The notes under the pieces: generated by a model
Told to the model about the DNA's origin: nothing
Seen by the model: the letters and a program-made list of their open reading frames with translations, nothing else
The model's database searches: none
Position numbers and translations under genes: made by a program
Shown here: piece after piece, positions 61,329-64,000 of the stretch
Layout of the letters: the number at the start of each line of letters is the position of its first letter
How positions within the stretch are numbered: position 1 is the stretch's first letter
Assembly (NCBI GenBank): GCA_028709785.1
Contig: JAQUTK010000012.1
Span: 1-64,000 of the forward strand
Source: Bacteroidales bacterium
GTDB taxonomy: Bacteria; Bacteroidota; Bacteroidia; Bacteroidales; JAQUTK01
Reading direction: 5' to 3'
Length of the DNA stretch: 64,000 nt

Positions 61329-64000
61329 ATGAAAAATTACAAGCTACTGAACAATCTTTTCGGATGGATCAGTTTTGTCATTGCTGCCATTGTCTATATC
61401 CTGACCACGGAGTCTTCCGCAAGTTTTTGGGATTGCAGTGAATTTATCTCTTCCGCATTTAAACTTGAAGTAGGACACCCCCCCGGAGCACCATTCTTTA
61501 TGCTTTGTGCCAACCTCTTTACTCACTTTACATCCGATGTGACGATGGTGGGAAAGATGGTCAACATATTCTCGGCATTGTGTAGTGCCGCAACCATTCT
61601 GTTCCTTTTCTGGACCATTACGCATCTGGCAAAAAAGATTGCCTGCAAGGATGGAGAAGTTCCTTCTCTGGCGCAATCTATTGCTATCCTGGGTAGTGGT
61701 ATGGTGGGCGCTTTGGCGTATGCCTTCTCGGATACTTTCTGGTTTTCAGCTGTTGAAGGTGAAGTTTATGCTTTTTCATCACTCTTTACTGCGGTTGTCT
61801 TTTGGGTGATTCTGAAGTGGGAAGAGCATGCAGACGAACCGCATTCGGACCGTTGGATTGTGCTTATTGCTTATCTGATGGGGCTTTCCATAGGTGTTCA
61901 CCTTCTCAACCTTCTGGCTATCCCTGCCATTGCTTTGGTCTTTTATTACAAGAAATTCTCAGATACAAACTGGAAAGGCACATTGATGGCTCTTCTTGTT
62001 TCTTTTGTGATTGTCGGAGTCTTAATGTATGGATTGATTCCCGGTATGGTACATGTGGCAGGATGGTTTGAACTTTTCTTTGTCAATACACTTTCAATGC
62101 CTTTCAATACGGGCGTTCTGGTTTATTGCCTCTTGGTTATCATTGCGGTGATTTGGGGCGTTTATGAGAGTGGACAGGGGAAAAACCGCATTCGTGCAAA
62201 TAGCTCCTTCATCGTTTCTGCAATTCTGATGGGAGCTCCGTTTATCGGATCCAGTCTGATTATAGGTATTCTTTTGAGCGTGGCACTTGGCCTCTTCCTC
62301 TTTATGAAGAAGGAGATCAACTACCGTGTGATGAATACGACTTTGCTCTCCATGATGGTTATGGCAATCGGATATTCTTCATATGCGGTCATTATCATCC
62401 GCGCCTCGGCAAATACGCCGATGAGCCAGAACGCTCCGAAAGATGTGTTCACATTGGAAAGCTACCTGAACCGCGAACAGTATGGAGAACGTCCGTTACT
62501 CTACGGACAGACCTTCGTCGCTGATGTACAGCGTGAAGCGCAAGGAAACGGCTGTGTTCCTGTTTATAAAGAAGGGGCTCCGACATATGCCCGCGATATA
62601 AAGAAAGATCCGAATGAAAAAGACAGATATATCGTTTCCGGACACAAATCCACGCCTGTCTATCAGCCGGAACTCTGTATGCTCTTTCCACGTATGTACA
62701 GTAGCGCCGAAGAGATGGGGCATGTCAGCGAATATAAGCGGTGGTCCAATTTCGAAGGTACTCCGGTAACAGTCAATAACTGCGGAGAGACAAAGACAGT
62801 GATGAAGCCTACGTTTATGGAAAACATGCGTTTCTTCTTCAGCTATCAGCTCGGATACATGTATTTCCGCTATTTCATGTGGAACTACTCCGGTCGTCAG
62901 AACGATATTCAAGGACACGGAGAGATACAAAATGGAAATGTGCTCACCGGGTTCAACTTTATCGACAAACAGTTTGTGGGTGATCAGACCAAACTGCCAC
63001 CGGAGATGGCTAATAACAAGGGACGTAATGTCTATTACATGCTCCCGTTGCTATTGGGTATTCTCGGACTTGCTTTCCAAATCGGACGTGGAAAGAAAGG
63101 TGAACAGACCTTCTTTGTCACTTTCATGCTCTTCTTTATGACGGGTATCGCAATTGTCCTTTACCTGAACCAGTATCCGAACCAGCCGCGTGAACGTGAC
63201 TATGCCTATGCCGGATCGTTTTATGCGTTCGCAATATGGATCGGTCTGGGCACATATGCGCTTTTCAAAGGATTAAGCCGTTATGCACCCAAAACCATCA
63301 GCAGTATCATCGCGGTCGTTCTGACCTTGCTGGTACCGGTTCAGATGATCAGTCAGACGTGGGACGATCACGACCGTTCAGGCCGTACCGTATGCCCCGA
63401 CTTTGGCGCCAATTATCTCAATTCGTGCGAGCCAAATGCGATCATATTCACCAATGGAGACAATGATACATTCCCATTATGGTATCTACAGGAAGTAGAA
63501 GGAGTACGCAGGGATGTTCGGGTTTGTAACCTTAGCTATTTGCAGACAGACTGGTATATTGATCAGATGAAACGAGAGGCATATGAATCACAGCCGCTTC
63601 CTATTACCTGGACACGCGATCAGTATGTGCAGGGAAAACGCGATTACGCTTATGTATTAGACAGGATTAATCAACCTCTTGATCTTAAAACAGCTTTGGA
63701 ATTTGTCAAATCAGACGATCCAAGAATGAAGAAAATCCCTGGCTACTCTGTCGAAGTGGACTATATCCCCTCTAAGCAACTATTCTTACCGGTTGATTCG
63801 ACACAGGTGATACAATCAGGCACATTGAAACCTGAAGCTGCAGGTGCTATCGCTAAACAGATAGATTTCAACTTCAAAAACAAGATGGCATTGGGCAAGC
63901 AAGAACTAATGATTCTGGAAATGTTGGAAAAGAATAACTGGCAGCGTCCAATATATTATGCCGTATCAGTGGGAAGCGACCAATTTTTGGGTATGACCAA
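61329..64000 (+). CDS. DUF2723 membrane protein (glycosyltransferase-like), partial
   Basis: Starts at ATG 61329 (MKNYKLLNNLFGWISFVIAA) and stays open to the window end, so at least 890 aa are present and the C-terminus is missing. The N-terminal half is polytopic, and SSASFWDCSEFISSAFKLEVGHPPGAP is the DUF2723 signature, related to the Asp-containing first loop of GT-C protein mannosyltransferases. Further helices are followed by a soluble part starting near PNAIIFTNGDNDTFPLWYLQ. A role in glycan transfer at the periplasmic face is inferred from fold. Confidence 0.88.
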   Translation, partial: MKNYKLLNNLFGWISFVIAAIVYILTTESSASFWDCSEFISSAFKLEVGHPPGAPFFMLCANLFTHFTSDVTMVGKMVNIFSALCSAATILFLFWTITHLAKKIACKDGEVPSLAQSIAILGSGMVGALAYAFSDTFWFSAVEGEVYAFSSLFTAVVFWVILKWEEHADEPHSDRWIVLIAYLMGLSIGVHLLNLLAIPAIALVFYYKKFSDTNWKGTLMALLVSFVIVGVLMYGLIPGMVHVAGWFELFFVNTLSMPFNTGVLVYCLLVIIAVIWGVYESGQGKNRIRANSSFIVSAILMGAPFIGSSLIIGILLSVALGLFLFMKKEINYRVMNTTLLSMMVMAIGYSSYAVIIIRASANTPMSQNAPKDVFTLESYLNREQYGERPLLYGQTFVADVQREAQGNGCVPVYKEGAPTYARDIKKDPNEKDRYIVSGHKSTPVYQPELCMLFPRMYSSAEEMGHVSEYKRWSNFEGTPVTVNNCGETKTVMKPTFMENMRFFFSYQLGYMYFRYFMWNYSGRQNDIQGHGEIQNGNVLTGFNFIDKQFVGDQTKLPPEMANNKGRNVYYMLPLLLGILGLAFQIGRGKKGEQTFFVTFMLFFMTGIAIVLYLNQYPNQPRERDYAYAGSFYAFAIWIGLGTYALFKGLSRYAPKTISSIIAVVLTLLVPVQMISQTWDDHDRSGRTVCPDFGANYLNSCEPNAIIFTNGDNDTFPLWYLQEVEGVRRDVRVCNLSYLQTDWYIDQMKREAYESQPLPITWTRDQYVQGKRDYAYVLDRINQPLDLKTALEFVKSDDPRMKKIPGYSVEVDYIPSKQLFLPVDSTQVIQSGTLKPEAAGAIAKQIDFNFKNKMALGKQELMILEMLEKNNWQRPIYYAVSVGSDQFLGMT

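Overview
The window is a Bacteroidetes chromosome, almost certainly order Bacteroidales. Three things point there: promoters with the TAnnTTTG -7 element instead of a sigma-70 TATAAT box, a Bacteroidales-type argR-GNAT-argG-argC-argD-proC cluster, and a division/cell-wall (dcw) cluster ending in ftsZ and a YqeY-like gene beside a glycine-lipid acyltransferase pair. I do not assign a genus.

Region 1 (about 115-16264) is a roughly 16.1 kb integrated element in the 3' end of a tRNA-Leu(CAA) gene. A 13-bp direct repeat of the tRNA end lies at both borders, a tyrosine recombinase sits at the left border, and arm-type repeats with an 11-bp period lie at both ends. The element holds a replication module (HTH protein, DnaC-like ATPase, replication organiser), a phage tail tape measure gene of about 5.3 kb, a protein resembling a small terminase subunit or DUF5681, an unexplained structured segment at 13338-13491, a run of small unknown genes, and an apparent ADP-ribosyltransferase with an overlapping partner gene. 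I recognise no capsid, portal, large terminase, tail tube, relaxase or type IV secretion gene. A phage satellite that carries its own tape measure is therefore the most interesting reading. Bases 1-114 look like the end of a second element stacked at the same tRNA.

Region 2 (16409-21234) is chromosomal and reads mostly leftward: a three-gene surface glycan cassette (glycosyltransferase, FkbM methyltransferase, flippase), an M48 lipoprotein peptidase and an orphan LuxR-type response regulator. Region 3 (21386-26687) is the rightward arginine/proline operon. Region 4 (26965-31464) holds an AlaX-like editing protein, a dihydroorotate dehydrogenase-like protein and a secreted M16 peptidase.

Region 5 (31481-48683) is the dcw cluster, read leftward: rsmH, ftsL-like, ftsI, murE, mraY, murD, ftsW, murG, murC, then ftsQ, ftsA, ftsZ and yqeY. 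An oppositely oriented gene for a secreted protein with three lamin-tail domains sits between murC and ftsQ, with its own promoter and a strong terminator. This splits the cluster into two transcription units. mraZ is absent from the start of the cluster.

Region 6 (49063-52656) holds the two-gene glycine-lipid-type acyltransferase operon and menA with a CPBP protease. Region 7 (52786-58501) holds three secreted carbohydrate-active proteins (GH71/99-like, GH20 hexosaminidase, beta-propeller hydrolase-like) and a perfect 68-nt palindrome. Region 8 (58694-64000) holds a class A penicillin-binding protein and the start of a DUF2723 membrane protein cut by the window end.
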